Origin: Anaerolineae bacterium
Lineage (GTDB): Bacteria; Chloroflexota; Anaerolineae; Aggregatilineales; Phototrophicaceae
Length of the DNA: 48,462 nucleotides
Assembly (NCBI GenBank): GCA_026645945.1
Contig: JAPKMO010000024.1
Location: 1-48,462 of the forward strand
Reading direction: 5' to 3'
Made by a program: the position numbers and the translations under genes. The first letter of the stretch is position 1. Every line of letters begins with the position of its first letter. Of this stretch, positions 7,834-16,496 are shown piece by piece. The notes beneath the pieces were generated by a model. The model saw only the letters and a list, made by a program, of their open reading frames with translations. It was not told the origin of the DNA and did not search any database.

Positions 7834-9258
7834 ATGCGTAAAATGCTGGTGTTTTATCTGGCGCTAGTTATCGCGCTTCTGGCGGTCGTGCCGGCGTTCG
7901 CCCAAGAGCCGACAGAAGTGAAGGTGTGGATTGCCTTCACCGACAATCGCCTGGACTGGGCCAATCAAAAAGCTGCCGCCTTTAACGAAAAATTCCCGCA
8001 GTACAATGTGGTGATTGAAGGCTATAAGAGTTATGAAGAGCTGTTCGCGGCTACTGCCCTGGCTGCCGAACAGGGCGCCATCCCGGCTGTGGTGCAGTAT
8101 TTTGAGGCCGCCACCCAGGTTGCCCGCGACAGCGGCTATTTCAAACCGATTGCCGAGGCGCTGGGCGACCGTACCGAAGTAAACGGTATTCCGGTCAATT
8201 TTGACGATTTCATCGGCCCGGTTTCGGCCTACTATACGCTGGACGGCCTGTGGACTTCGATGCCTTGGAATACCTCCTCGGCCATCATGTTCTCGAACCA
8301 GAATATCCTGGACGCTGCCGGCGTCGAAGCCATCCCGGCGACCTGGGCCGAAATGGAGGCCGCCTGCGAAAAAATCATGGCGATGGAAGGCGCTCCTGAA
8401 TACTGCTTCACCTTCCCCAATCACGGCTGGTTCTTCGAGCAGTGGCTGGCGCAGCAGAACGCCACCTACGCCAATAACGACAATGGCCGCGCCGCCCGCG
8501 CCACCGAACTGACCTTCAGCGGCGATGCCGGCGTTAATATCCTGGCCTGGCTGGACGATATGGCGAGCAAGGGTTATCTGTACTACAGCGGCGCGCAGGG
8601 CGGCGCTTCTTGGTCTACGGTTGACCAGTCGTTCCTCAGCCAGCAGACCGCTATGGCAATGTACAGCAGTTCCGACACGGCGATTTATACCAACACGGGC
8701 CGCGAAAACGGCTTTGAAGTGGTGGCGTCGTTCCTGCCCTACAACGACGAAACCGGCTGGACGGGCAACCTGATCGGCGGCGCGAGCCTGTGGCTGGCCG
8801 ACGGCCTGTCCCCCGAAGTAGAAGACGGCGCGCTCACCTTCCTGCTGTGGCTGACCAACACCGAAAATGCCGCCGAGTGGCATCAGGTAACCGGTTACAT
8901 CGCCATCCGCGAGAGTTCGATTGAACTGCTGAATACCGAAGGCTGGTACGACGCTATCGAAGCCAACGGCGGCAGCGAACTGTGGGCGAAAGACCCGGCG
9001 GTGCAGGCCAGCAAGGGCAAGGCCTGGTATGCCGAGAATCCCAATTTTATTGTAGCAGCTGACCAGCTCGCGCGAAGCACCATCACCCCGGCCACGCAAG
9101 GCGTGATTCTGGGCGCGTTCCCGGCCATTCGCAATGTGGTAACGGGCGCGATTGATACCGTCCTGCTGACCGATGAAGACCCGGCGGCGGTGCTGACCAA
9201 AGCAGCTGCCGACGCGGGCGTTATCCTGGAAGAATACAACCTTATCAGCGCCCCGTGA
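7834..9258 (+). CDS. Extracellular solute-binding protein, UgpB/MalE-like
   Basis: 474 residues. The start is the ATG at 7834; the in-frame TTG at 7816 overlaps the SD GAGGAGG and is rejected. A Sec signal peptide (MRKMLVFYLALVIALLAVVP) ends at AFA before QEP. There is no lipobox Cys, so the mature protein is either free or held by other means. The body is a family 1 sugar-type binding protein. Details such as the PAVVQYFEAATQVARDSGYF stretch and TGYIAIRESSIELL near the C-terminus resemble UgpB-type glycerol-3-phosphate binders more than maltose binders. It heads an operon with two permeases. The exact substrate is uncertain; a glycerophosphodiester, glycerol-3-phosphate or a sugar are the main options. 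Confidence 0.9.
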   Translation: MRKMLVFYLALVIALLAVVPAFAQEPTEVKVWIAFTDNRLDWANQKAAAFNEKFPQYNVVIEGYKSYEELFAATALAAEQGAIPAVVQYFEAATQVARDSGYFKPIAEALGDRTEVNGIPVNFDDFIGPVSAYYTLDGLWTSMPWNTSSAIMFSNQNILDAAGVEAIPATWAEMEAACEKIMAMEGAPEYCFTFPNHGWFFEQWLAQQNATYANNDNGRAARATELTFSGDAGVNILAWLDDMASKGYLYYSGAQGGASWSTVDQSFLSQQTAMAMYSSSDTAIYTNTGRENGFEVVASFLPYNDETGWTGNLIGGASLWLADGLSPEVEDGALTFLLWLTNTENAAEWHQVTGYIAIRESSIELLNTEGWYDAIEANGGSELWAKDPAVQASKGKAWYAENPNFIVAADQLARSTITPATQGVILGAFPAIRNVVTGAIDTVLLTDEDPAAVLTKAAADAGVILEEYNLISAP

Positions 9259-9287
9259 TAAAACCCTGAGATCAATCCGCGTTATAT

Positions 9288-9318
9288 TGGTGGGGGCGGC
9301 GGCGTGCTGCCCCCACCA
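9288..9318 (+). other. Intercistronic hairpin between binding-protein and permease genes
   Basis: A perfect 10-bp stem (TGGTGGGGGC at 9288-9297, GCCCCCACCA at 9309-9318) encloses an 11-nt loop and is not followed by a T tract. Such stems between binding-protein and permease genes usually stabilise the upstream mRNA or partly stop transcription, so that binding protein exceeds permease. This role is inferred from position. Confidence 0.7.
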
Positions 9319-9350
9319 CAGTCCGTCAACACCGGTGAGAGAAAAACCTT

Positions 9351-10550
9351 ATGCTGGTACCCCCATTGGTTGTTTTAATATTTGCGGCGCTGGCAGGCGC
9401 GGTCTTGATGGCCTGGCTTTTCCGGCAAACCGGCCTGAGTCCGCTTATAAGTGCCGCTATTGGGCTGGCGGCAGGGCTTGGCGGCACACTGGTTTTTATG
9501 CTGCCGCTGAACTTTTGCACCTTCGAGGCCGAACGCCCGACCCTTGACCTGATTTTTGGCCTGCTGCTTATCGGGGTCGGCCTGGCGTTGACCCTGAGCG
9601 CCGCCGCCTGGCTGGTACGCTGGTGGCGAGGACGGGGCCAATCGCAGCCCGCCGCCGCGTCGTCGCAGCCCGGCGCCTTCCGGGGAAAAATCATGCCCTG
9701 GCTGCTGTTGGCGCCAACGCTCATCATCCTGGCTTTATTTTTATACTACCCATCGCTGGACACCTTCAGCCTCTCGACCCAGTTGGCGCGCCTGGGCGCC
9801 CGGCGCTCTGCTTTTGTCTGCGTGGATAACTTCACCCGGCTTGTCACCGATCAGTCGTATCTGAACAGCCTGGCGTTAACGCTGGTGATGTCCGCCGCTA
9901 TCGTCATGATTGGTCTGGTGCTGTCTCTGCTCGTGGCGCTGGCTGCTTACCAGCCGGTTAAAGGCGCGCGCGTATACCGCACACTGCTGATCTGGCCGTA
10001 TGCCATTTCCCCGGCGGTGGCCGGCGTGATTTTCCTACTGCTGTTTAACCCGGTAGGCGGCATCATCAACTATCTGCTGAATGGTGTCGGCCTGCCGTCC
10101 GTCCCCTGGTTGAATAACCCCGCCTATGCTCCCTGGGCGGTGATTCTCGCCAGTGTGTGGAAGTCAATGGGTTTTAACATCCTGTTTTACATCGCCGGCC
10201 TCCAGAACGTGCCGAAGGACTTGCAGGAAGCCGCCGCCATTGACGGCGCGAACGCTGTGCAGCGTTTTCGCCATGTCGTCCTGCCGCTGCTTTCGCCCAT
10301 CACGTTCTTCTTGATTATCACCAACATGACCTATGCGTTTTTTGAAACCTTCGGCACAATAGACTACCTGACCGCCGGCGGGCCGTTGAGTTCCACCACG
10401 ACGCTTATGTATCGCATTTATTACATCGGCATCCAGAACAACGACTTGGGCAAAGCCGCCGCGCAGTCTATCATCCTGTTTGTTATGGTCATCGGTCTGA
10501 CCGTGTTACAGTTCCGCAGCACCGGGAGGCGAGTCACTTATGGAGCATGA
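9351..10550 (+). CDS. ABC transporter permease, MalF/UgpA type
   Basis: 399 residues. Two or three extra N-terminal membrane segments and a charged linker (RWWRGRGQSQ) precede the standard six-helix permease core, an arrangement seen in MalF-type subunits. The EAA loop that docks the ATPase is clear: DLQEAAAIDGANAVQRFRHV followed by VLPLLSP. It imports the solute delivered by the upstream binding protein. No strong SD precedes the ATG at 9351, so translation may be weaker than for the binding protein. The last 11 bp overlap the next permease gene. No nucleotide-binding subunit is encoded nearby. Confidence 0.92.
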   Translation: MLVPPLVVLIFAALAGAVLMAWLFRQTGLSPLISAAIGLAAGLGGTLVFMLPLNFCTFEAERPTLDLIFGLLLIGVGLALTLSAAAWLVRWWRGRGQSQPAAASSQPGAFRGKIMPWLLLAPTLIILALFLYYPSLDTFSLSTQLARLGARRSAFVCVDNFTRLVTDQSYLNSLALTLVMSAAIVMIGLVLSLLVALAAYQPVKGARVYRTLLIWPYAISPAVAGVIFLLLFNPVGGIINYLLNGVGLPSVPWLNNPAYAPWAVILASVWKSMGFNILFYIAGLQNVPKDLQEAAAIDGANAVQRFRHVVLPLLSPITFFLIITNMTYAFFETFGTIDYLTAGGPLSSTTTLMYRIYYIGIQNNDLGKAAAQSIILFVMVIGLTVLQFRSTGRRVTYGA

Positions 10551-11436
10551 ACGCACTGCTGCCGCGCCTGCCCGGCAGCATATCCAGGAACAGAGCCGCA
10601 TGGCAGCGGCACGCGCGCTGCCCGCCTGGGTTCCGCAGCGTTGGTATGTGCATATAATCCTGTGGGCAGCCTGTCTGCTGATCGGCTTTCCGCTTTTTTA
10701 TGCCATCCTGGTCAGCACCCAGAACAACGCGCAGGTGTACAGCTACCAGTTTACGCCCGGTTTGTCATTCGCCGATAATTGGAATATCGTCATGGTCAAC
10801 CGCAGCCTGGGCAGCTACATGCTCAACAGCGTGTTTGTGGCGGTGGCGGTAACGGTCGGCAAAACCGCGCTCTCGCTGCTGGCAGGGCTGGCTTTTGTCT
10901 ATTTCCGCTTCCCCGGCAAATGGCTCCTATTCGGTTTTGTGCTGATTACCCTGATGATGCCGACCGAGATTTTAATCATCGCTCTGTTCCGTTTCATCAA
11001 CAGCCTGGGCTGGGGCAACACCTATGTGGCGCTTATCGTGCCGTTCCTGGCAAGCGCCACCGGCACATTTTTATTCCGCCAGCATTTTGCCAATATCCCG
11101 GCAGAGCTTTCGGAAGCGGCCCAACTGGACGGCGCGACGCCGCTGCAATTTTTGATTCGTGTGTTGATTCCCATCAGTTGGAACACCATCGGCGCGCTGG
11201 CTGTGATTCAGTTCGTTTATATGTGGAATATGTATATCTGGCCGGTGCTTATCATCCAGGGGCAGGAACGGCAGGTCGTTCAGGTCGGGCTGCGAACGCT
11301 GATGGGCGGCGATTCGGCGCTGGTTTTTGGCCCGATGATGATGGGGGCGGTGATCGCCAGCCTGCCGCCGGTGGTCGTTTTTGTGCTGCTGCAAAAGCAG
11401 TTCATGAGCGGCTTCCAGCTCTCGCGGGATAAATAG
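10540..11436 (+). CDS. ABC transporter permease, MalG/UgpE type
   Basis: 298 residues: a 40-residue cytoplasmic N-terminus, then six membrane segments. The EAA motif is AELSEAAQLDGATPLQFLIR followed by VLIPISW. It pairs with the MalF/UgpA-type permease whose end it overlaps by 11 bp; the SD GGGAGG lies inside that gene. Together with the binding protein it forms an incomplete CUT1 importer. The missing ATPase must be supplied from elsewhere in the genome, as is common for CUT1 systems sharing an MsmK/UgpC-type subunit. It is convergent with the SpoU methyltransferase gene. Confidence 0.92.
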   Translation: MEHERTAAAPARQHIQEQSRMAAARALPAWVPQRWYVHIILWAACLLIGFPLFYAILVSTQNNAQVYSYQFTPGLSFADNWNIVMVNRSLGSYMLNSVFVAVAVTVGKTALSLLAGLAFVYFRFPGKWLLFGFVLITLMMPTEILIIALFRFINSLGWGNTYVALIVPFLASATGTFLFRQHFANIPAELSEAAQLDGATPLQFLIRVLIPISWNTIGALAVIQFVYMWNMYIWPVLIIQGQERQVVQVGLRTLMGGDSALVFGPMMMGAVIASLPPVVVFVLLQKQFMSGFQLSRDK

Positions 11437-11462
11437 CCGCGACTGCTTCCGCTCTTCGGGTG

Positions 11463-12173
11463 TCACCTTGTCGCGCCGTAGAGCGCGATGCCGACGGCGA
11501 TAGGCAGGCTGAGCGAGTCAATGGCCGGGCGCTGCGGGACGCGGACGCTCGTCCCCATTTCCCGAAACTCTGACGGCAAACCGCTGCTTTCGTTCCCGAA
11601 CACCAGAGCGAAGGGGGTCTGAAAGGCGACTTCCGGCAGCAGCGCCGCGCCGTCGGTCATGAACGGATACAGGTGATGCCTGCTGAAAGCGGCGCGGTAA
11701 GCATCGAACGACTCGAAATAGTGGAAGTTCAGCTGGAACACCGCGCCCATCGAAGCGCGAATGGCGCGCGGGTCGAAGATGTCCACCGCCGGGCGAACCA
11801 GCGCCAGGTTGGTCAGCCCAAAACCCAGCAGGGTGCGGATAATCGTCCCCAGGTTGCCCATATCGCCGGGGTTAATTAGCACGATATGGCTTTCGTCCGG
11901 GTTCAGCCGGGGATAATATTTCTGGAAAATGCCGACCGCGTAGGTGTTTTCTTTGGGCGACAGGCGCTCCACCAGCTTGTCGTTGAGCGTTGTGGGGATG
12001 CGGGCGTGCTGGCACAGCGCGCGGATTTTTTCCACCCCTTCGTTGCGCTCCCCCTGCGAGTGAAGCAGCACTTCAATTGCGCGCGGCATCTGGTAGCGCA
12101 GCAGCTCCAGGGTGGGGAAAACGCCGAAAGTATAGGCGTGCGGCGCGTTTTTATCGTATTTTTTCCACAGCAT
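11463..12173 (-). CDS. TrmH/SpoU-family RNA 2'-O-methyltransferase
   Basis: About 236 residues. The C-terminal half is the SPOUT knot with all three motifs: NPGDMGNLGTIIRT with the catalytic Arg, LVFGNESSGLP, and IDSLSLPIAVGIALY, which binds SAM in the trefoil. The N-terminal ~90 residues replace the usual L30e-like domain with an unfamiliar helical segment (HSQGERNEGVEKIRALCQHA) that resembles a substrate-binding domain. It likely 2'-O-methylates rRNA or tRNA; the target is not evident. A TTG three codons upstream (12182) is an alternative start, but the GGGAGGGA SD is better placed for the ATG at 12173. It follows the MBL hydrolase gene in the same direction. Confidence 0.9.
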   Translation of the reverse strand: MLWKKYDKNAPHAYTFGVFPTLELLRYQMPRAIEVLLHSQGERNEGVEKIRALCQHARIPTTLNDKLVERLSPKENTYAVGIFQKYYPRLNPDESHIVLINPGDMGNLGTIIRTLLGFGLTNLALVRPAVDIFDPRAIRASMGAVFQLNFHYFESFDAYRAAFSRHHLYPFMTDGAALLPEVAFQTPFALVFGNESSGLPSEFREMGTSVRVPQRPAIDSLSLPIAVGIALYGATR

Positions 12174-12197
12174 CCAACCCAATCCCTCCCGCGCGTT

Positions 12198-12911
12198 TTA
12201 TTCGGCGGCCAGCCGGCGAAATTCCTCCGCGCTGCATGGGTCGCCATGACCGTCTATGTACAGTTCCATGTTTTCGCCGGCCAGCCGTTCGATCATCTCG
12301 TGGTCGAGCGTATCATCGGGGCGGCCCTGGTGCGGCGGCGGCGGATAATAAGCGTCGGCCACAAACATCACCCGCGCCTCCGGCACGCGCACAATGAGCG
12401 AGTCCGGCGCGTGCTGGCCGCCGACGTGTTCGATTTCGATGGTTAAACCATCTCCATACAGGCGTAGGGTTTTCGACAGCGTAATCTCCGGCAGGGCGAT
12501 GCGAAAACTGCGCCAGTCGTCCACCGCGCGCGCCATACCCCGCAGCCCCTGTTCGCGCGCCGGCGCGCGCACGATTTCTTCCTGAATATACGCCTGGCTC
12601 CAGGGTTTGGCGGCCATTTCGGCCAGGTGCTTGCGGCAGATTTCATGGGCCACCACTGGCGCGTCAAACATCATGCCGCCGAAAACGTGATCCCAGTGAT
12701 GATGGGTGTAGATGACGGCGCTAACCGGCGGCGCGTGAATTTCATCCAGCGCCAGCAGGATGCGGCGGGCGATGCGGGGCGAATTTCCAGCATCTACCAG
12801 AAAGGTTTGCCGTCCGGCCACGATGATGCCAACGTTGGGCTGAATGCGCTCCGGGTTTGGGTCACGCGGGTACAGCCAGATGTGATCGGTCAGCGGCACA
12901 AGTGGGGGCAT
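12198..12911 (-). CDS. MBL-fold metallohydrolase
   Basis: 237 residues from the ATG at 12911, which has an excellent SD (GGAGGAGG); the frame is open further upstream, but that extension has no SD. The zinc motif THHHWDHVFGG (about residues 69-79) gives the HxHxDH ligands, with later ligands in the HVGGQHAPDS region and at the terminal YIDGHGDP. The core is a glyoxalase-II/beta-lactamase type hydrolase. The many possible substrates (thioesters, lactones, phosphoesters) cannot be told apart here. It is 24 bp upstream of the SpoU gene and probably co-transcribed with it. Confidence 0.9.
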   Translation of the reverse strand: MPPLVPLTDHIWLYPRDPNPERIQPNVGIIVAGRQTFLVDAGNSPRIARRILLALDEIHAPPVSAVIYTHHHWDHVFGGMMFDAPVVAHEICRKHLAEMAAKPWSQAYIQEEIVRAPAREQGLRGMARAVDDWRSFRIALPEITLSKTLRLYGDGLTIEIEHVGGQHAPDSLIVRVPEARVMFVADAYYPPPPHQGRPDDTLDHEMIERLAGENMELYIDGHGDPCSAEEFRRLAAE

Positions 12912-13060
12912 AACTTTATCCTCCTCCGCAGGGATAAAAATATTAGCGCAGACCGCGGCGGCTGTATAGAGCGCGCCTTCACTGGTTTTTAGCCGCAACC
13001 CGGCCTATACTAATAACAATCCCGGTTTTTGCCTTTCCGTCGTACATTCTGGCTGAAATT

Positions 13061-13828
13061 ATGTTGAACCCCGACCTACTACAACAAGCAGGTGAACGCC
13101 TGCTGAACTGCCGCAGCCTAGCCGTATTAACCGGCGCAGGCGTCAGCAAGGAGTCCGGCGTGCCGACCTTCCGCGATGCGCTGGACGGCCTGTGGGCGCG
13201 GTATGACCCGGCGCAGCTGGCGACGCCGGGGGCGTTCGCGCGCAACCCCAAACTGGTGTGGGACTGGTACGAATACCGCCGCGAGATGGTGCGCGCCGCG
13301 CAGCCGAACCCCGGCCACTACGCGCTGGCCGTCCTGCAAAAACGTTTTCCGCACCTGCGTATCATCACGCAGAACGTGGACGACCTGCACGAACGCGCCG
13401 GCAGCGCCGGAGTGATCCGGCTGCATGGCAGCATCGCCGCCAACAGGTGTTTTTTTGACTGCCAGGGCAGCCCCACGCCGGTGGATATTTCGACCTTAAC
13501 CTGGGACAAAAACAACGGCCCGCCCTGCTGCCCCCACTGCGGGCGCTGGGTGCGCCCGGATGTGGTGTGGTTTGGCGAAATGCTGCCCCCCGACGCCATC
13601 GAGGCCGCCACCTTCGCCAGCGCCCATGCCGACGTGATGCTGGTCGTCGGCACGTCCGGCGTGGTGACGCCCGCCGCCAACATGCCGTTTATCGCCAAAC
13701 GGGCCGGGGCGTTTATCATCGAGGTAAATCCGGTCGAAAGCCAGATCACGCCCATTGCCGACCTCTGGCTGGCCGGCCCGTCGGGCGAGGTGCTGCCGCG
13801 TCTGGTGGAGGCGCTGGGTGCGCCGTAA
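13061..13828 (+). CDS. Sir2 family NAD-dependent protein deacylase, class III-like
   Basis: 255 residues. It has the sirtuin Rossmann motif GAGVSKESGVPTFRD, TQNVDDLHERAG for NAD binding, the catalytic His in RLHGS, and a zinc module with Cys pairs CFFDC and CPHC. The first pair is spaced C-x3-C rather than the usual C-x2-C. The segment WDWYEYRREM contains the Tyr-x-x-Arg pair that in SIRT5/CobB-type enzymes binds the carboxylate of succinyl- or malonyl-lysine, so desuccinylase/demalonylase activity is likely. It should act in the cytoplasm on acylated metabolic enzymes. The stop codon overlaps the GTG start of the next gene, indicating coupled translation. Confidence 0.93.
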   Translation: MLNPDLLQQAGERLLNCRSLAVLTGAGVSKESGVPTFRDALDGLWARYDPAQLATPGAFARNPKLVWDWYEYRREMVRAAQPNPGHYALAVLQKRFPHLRIITQNVDDLHERAGSAGVIRLHGSIAANRCFFDCQGSPTPVDISTLTWDKNNGPPCCPHCGRWVRPDVVWFGEMLPPDAIEAATFASAHADVMLVVGTSGVVTPAANMPFIAKRAGAFIIEVNPVESQITPIADLWLAGPSGEVLPRLVEALGAP

Positions 13829-14933
13829 GCGCCGGCTGGGATTTGCCGTGCGGCTGTGCGCGGGGCTGCTGCTGGCGCTGCTGGCCGCCGAGCCGTTTTT
13901 CGCCGCTGCCCAGGAAAGCGGCTCGATGCCGCCAGAAATCCACCCCTGGCAGGTGTTTTTGCAGCGTGATATAGACAACCAGGGGGCCGACCGCCTGATT
14001 TTTATCAACCCCTTCACGGACGAGGAAACCTCCGTCGAGGTGAACGGCGAGCGGTACACGCCCGCCGGCGGTGGGGTGATTTTTTTCGACCCTGGCGCGA
14101 ATCGCGTTATGGTCGCTGCGCCCGATGCCACTGTGATCGAACATCCTTTCATCCAGCCGGGGAACGATACGCGCCGGGTGGACTGGCTGGTTTCGCCCGA
14201 CCAAACGACCCTGGCCTGGACGCTCACCGGCGGCGATGCCGGCCTGACCACCATCACCACCGTCGCCAACCTCAACGGCACGAATCCCCGACAGGTGTTA
14301 ATGGACGGCCCGCGCGACGGTATCCGCGCCCTGCCGGTGGCTTTTAACGCCGATAAAACTGTTCTGTACATGGATTTTCAGCCGGACGGCATCGCGGACT
14401 TCACGCCTTATCCGCAGTTTGCCGGGCTGTTCGCGCTCGACCTGGAGGGCGGAACCTGGGAGCGGCTGCCGGGTGAACCCGGCTGCTTTTGCGGGGCCGG
14501 CTTCGGGGCGGGGCTGCTGCTGCGGCTGGCCGTGTCCCCGGATTTAAGCGGCTTCGATCTGCGCGTCGTTAACCTGGAAGGCGGCGTGGAACAAACCCTG
14601 CCCGGCCTGCGGCTGCGAAATTACACCCAGGCCGGCGACGTGGTGATTTCGCCGGACGGCGCGCGCGCCGTATACGCGCTGGCGCAGGTGCGCGATTTTG
14701 GCCGCCCGGAGCAGTCCATCCAGACCGTGTTCGTGCTGGTGGATTTGCAGGCGCAAACCCAGACCGCGCTCACCGAGCCGATCACCACTTTTGTCGAGCC
14801 GCTGGCCTGGACGGAAGACTACTCGGCGGTGCTGCTCACCAGCCGCCAGCGCGACGGCACGTGGAAGATCGGCCTGGGCGATGGCCGGCTGGTCAAAGTG
14901 GCCGAAGCGACCTACCTGGGGACGGTGGGCTGA
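13818..14933 (+). CDS. Secreted TolB-like beta-propeller protein
   Basis: 371 residues from a GTG at 13818 that overlaps the sirtuin gene. The SD GGTGGAGG lies inside that gene. A basic N-terminus (VRRKRRLGF) and a Leu/Ala-rich core ending AAAQES form a signal peptide. The remainder is built of beta-propeller blades with recurring VSPDQTTLAW and VISPDGARAVYAL turns and VANLNGTNPRQVL strands, as in TolB/WD40-like PD40 repeats. No catalytic motif is seen. It is probably a periplasmic or surface binding scaffold; no partner is indicated by the neighbourhood. Confidence 0.75.
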   Translation: MRRKRRLGFAVRLCAGLLLALLAAEPFFAAAQESGSMPPEIHPWQVFLQRDIDNQGADRLIFINPFTDEETSVEVNGERYTPAGGGVIFFDPGANRVMVAAPDATVIEHPFIQPGNDTRRVDWLVSPDQTTLAWTLTGGDAGLTTITTVANLNGTNPRQVLMDGPRDGIRALPVAFNADKTVLYMDFQPDGIADFTPYPQFAGLFALDLEGGTWERLPGEPGCFCGAGFGAGLLLRLAVSPDLSGFDLRVVNLEGGVEQTLPGLRLRNYTQAGDVVISPDGARAVYALAQVRDFGRPEQSIQTVFVLVDLQAQTQTALTEPITTFVEPLAWTEDYSAVLLTSRQRDGTWKIGLGDGRLVKVAEATYLGTVG

Positions 14934-15009
14934 AGACTAAAAATCAACCGGCCTGTGCCGTTCGCGGTACAATGGTGAACACGATCGGATCAATCAGGAG
15001 GATCAGCCC

Positions 15010-15489
15010 ATGCTCACCCCCGAACAGCGCCGCGAGATGATCGAGGCCATTCGCCGCTTCCCGGCGGAACTGGAAGCCGCCGTCGGCGGCCTGAGCGAGG
15101 CGCAGTTTAGAACACGCTTTATCCCTTATGAATGGACGGTGCTTCAGAACATTCACCACCTGGCCGACTCGCACATGAATGCTTTCATCCGCACCAAGCT
15201 GCTGCTGACCGAAGACCGTCCCACGCTTAAACCCTACAACCAGGAAACCTGGGCGGAAACCTTCGACGCGCTGGAACTACCGCCGGAGGCTTCGCTGGCG
15301 ATTTTGCGCGGCCTGCACCGCCGCTGGAGTGACCTGCTGGACAGCCTGGACGACTCGGACTGGGCGCGCATCGGCCTGCACCCGGAAGTCGGCGAGATGT
15401 CGGTGGAAGATATTCTGCAAACCTACTCCCGGCATGGGGTGGGGCATATCGAGCAGATTCAAAAGACGCTGGCGGCAGCGCCGGCATGA
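15010..15489 (+). CDS. DinB/YfiT-family putative metalloenzyme
   Basis: 159 residues, the family's normal size, forming a four-helix bundle. Candidate metal ligands are the His in NIHHLADSH and the two in RHGVGHIEQI, giving the three-His site of DinB/YfiT proteins. The family includes thiol S-transferases (bacillithiol, mycothiol) and unknown hydrolases; the substrate here is unknown. An SD CAGGAGGA precedes the ATG. The stop overlaps the holB start as ATGA, so the two genes are coupled, although no functional connection to the DNA polymerase is known. Confidence 0.85.
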   Translation: MLTPEQRREMIEAIRRFPAELEAAVGGLSEAQFRTRFIPYEWTVLQNIHHLADSHMNAFIRTKLLLTEDRPTLKPYNQETWAETFDALELPPEASLAILRGLHRRWSDLLDSLDDSDWARIGLHPEVGEMSVEDILQTYSRHGVGHIEQIQKTLAAAPA

Positions 15490-16496
15490 GTTTTATGGCA
15501 CATTCCTGGCCGGTTTACGGACACGATTGGGCCGTCGAACATCTGCGGAAGGCGCTGGCGAACGGGCGCGTTCGCCACGCTTATCTGATCGTCGGCGCGG
15601 AGTCGGTCGGCAAAGAGACGCTGGCGCGGGCTTTCGCCCAGGCGTTAAACTGCGCCGACCCCGACGAAGCCGCGCGCCCCTGCGGCGTGTGCCGCCCCTG
15701 CAAGCTGATCGCTGCCGGCAGCCACCCCGACCTGCTGTATTCGGAACTTGACCCTTCGACCGGGGCGCTGCGGATCGAGGAAGTGCGCGCGATCACCGGA
15801 CGGCTGGCGCTCAAACCCTACGAGGCGCGCTACCGGGTGGCGATCTTCCGCGATTTTGACCACGCCCGCCCCCAGGCGCAGGACGCCCTGCTCAAAACGC
15901 TGGAGGAGCCGCCGCCGCACGCCATCATCATCCTGCTGGCCCCGGCCACCGATGCCCTGCTGCCGACCATCATCAGCCGCAGCCAGATCATCAGCCTGCG
16001 CGCCGTCCCAGCAGAGACGATCCGCGATATTCTGATCGAGCGCCGGAACGCCGACCGCCGGCAGGCCGACCTGCTGGCGCGTTTGAGCGGCGGGCGTGTG
16101 GGCTGGGCGATGCGCGCCCTGGACGACCCCGCCCTGTTGGAGCAGCGCGACCAAGCCCTCAACGCGCTGGAAAACCTGCTGGCGCTCAACCGCGCCGGGC
16201 GTTTTGAGATTGCTGAAGACCTGAGCAAAGATAAACTGGCGCTCTACCCGCTGCTGGAACTGTGGCAGTCCTACTGGCGCGACGTGCTGATGATCGCGGA
16301 AGGCGCGGCGCTGACACCGGCCAATAAAGACCGCTACGAGGCGCTGGAACGGCTGGCCGAAACGCTGTCGCCGGAGGAAGCCCTAACGGCGCTGCGCGCC
16401 ACCCGCGAAACGCTGCAAAATCTGAATACCAACGTCAATCTGCGGCTGGCGCTGGAAGTGATGTTCCTGGATTACCCCGGCCTGCGGCGGGCATAA
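15486..16496 (+). CDS. holB: DNA polymerase III delta' subunit
   Basis: 336 residues. It is an AAA+ clamp-loader subunit with a Walker-A-like GAESVGKE (about 37-44), a zinc module (CADPDEAARPCGVCRPC), the DLLYSELDPSTGALRIEEVR segment and a C-terminal collar domain. It should form the clamp loader with DnaX and HolA, which is encoded 15 kb away at 31659. The sensor region reads IISRSQIISL where most delta' proteins have SRC, so the Cys is Ser. The start at 15486 is within an ATGA overlap; the ATG at 15495 is an alternative. It abuts the convergent PHP gene with no spacer. Confidence 0.93.
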   Translation: MSFMAHSWPVYGHDWAVEHLRKALANGRVRHAYLIVGAESVGKETLARAFAQALNCADPDEAARPCGVCRPCKLIAAGSHPDLLYSELDPSTGALRIEEVRAITGRLALKPYEARYRVAIFRDFDHARPQAQDALLKTLEEPPPHAIIILLAPATDALLPTIISRSQIISLRAVPAETIRDILIERRNADRRQADLLARLSGGRVGWAMRALDDPALLEQRDQALNALENLLALNRAGRFEIAEDLSKDKLALYPLLELWQSYWRDVLMIAEGAALTPANKDRYEALERLAETLSPEEALTALRATRETLQNLNTNVNLRLALEVMFLDYPGLRRA

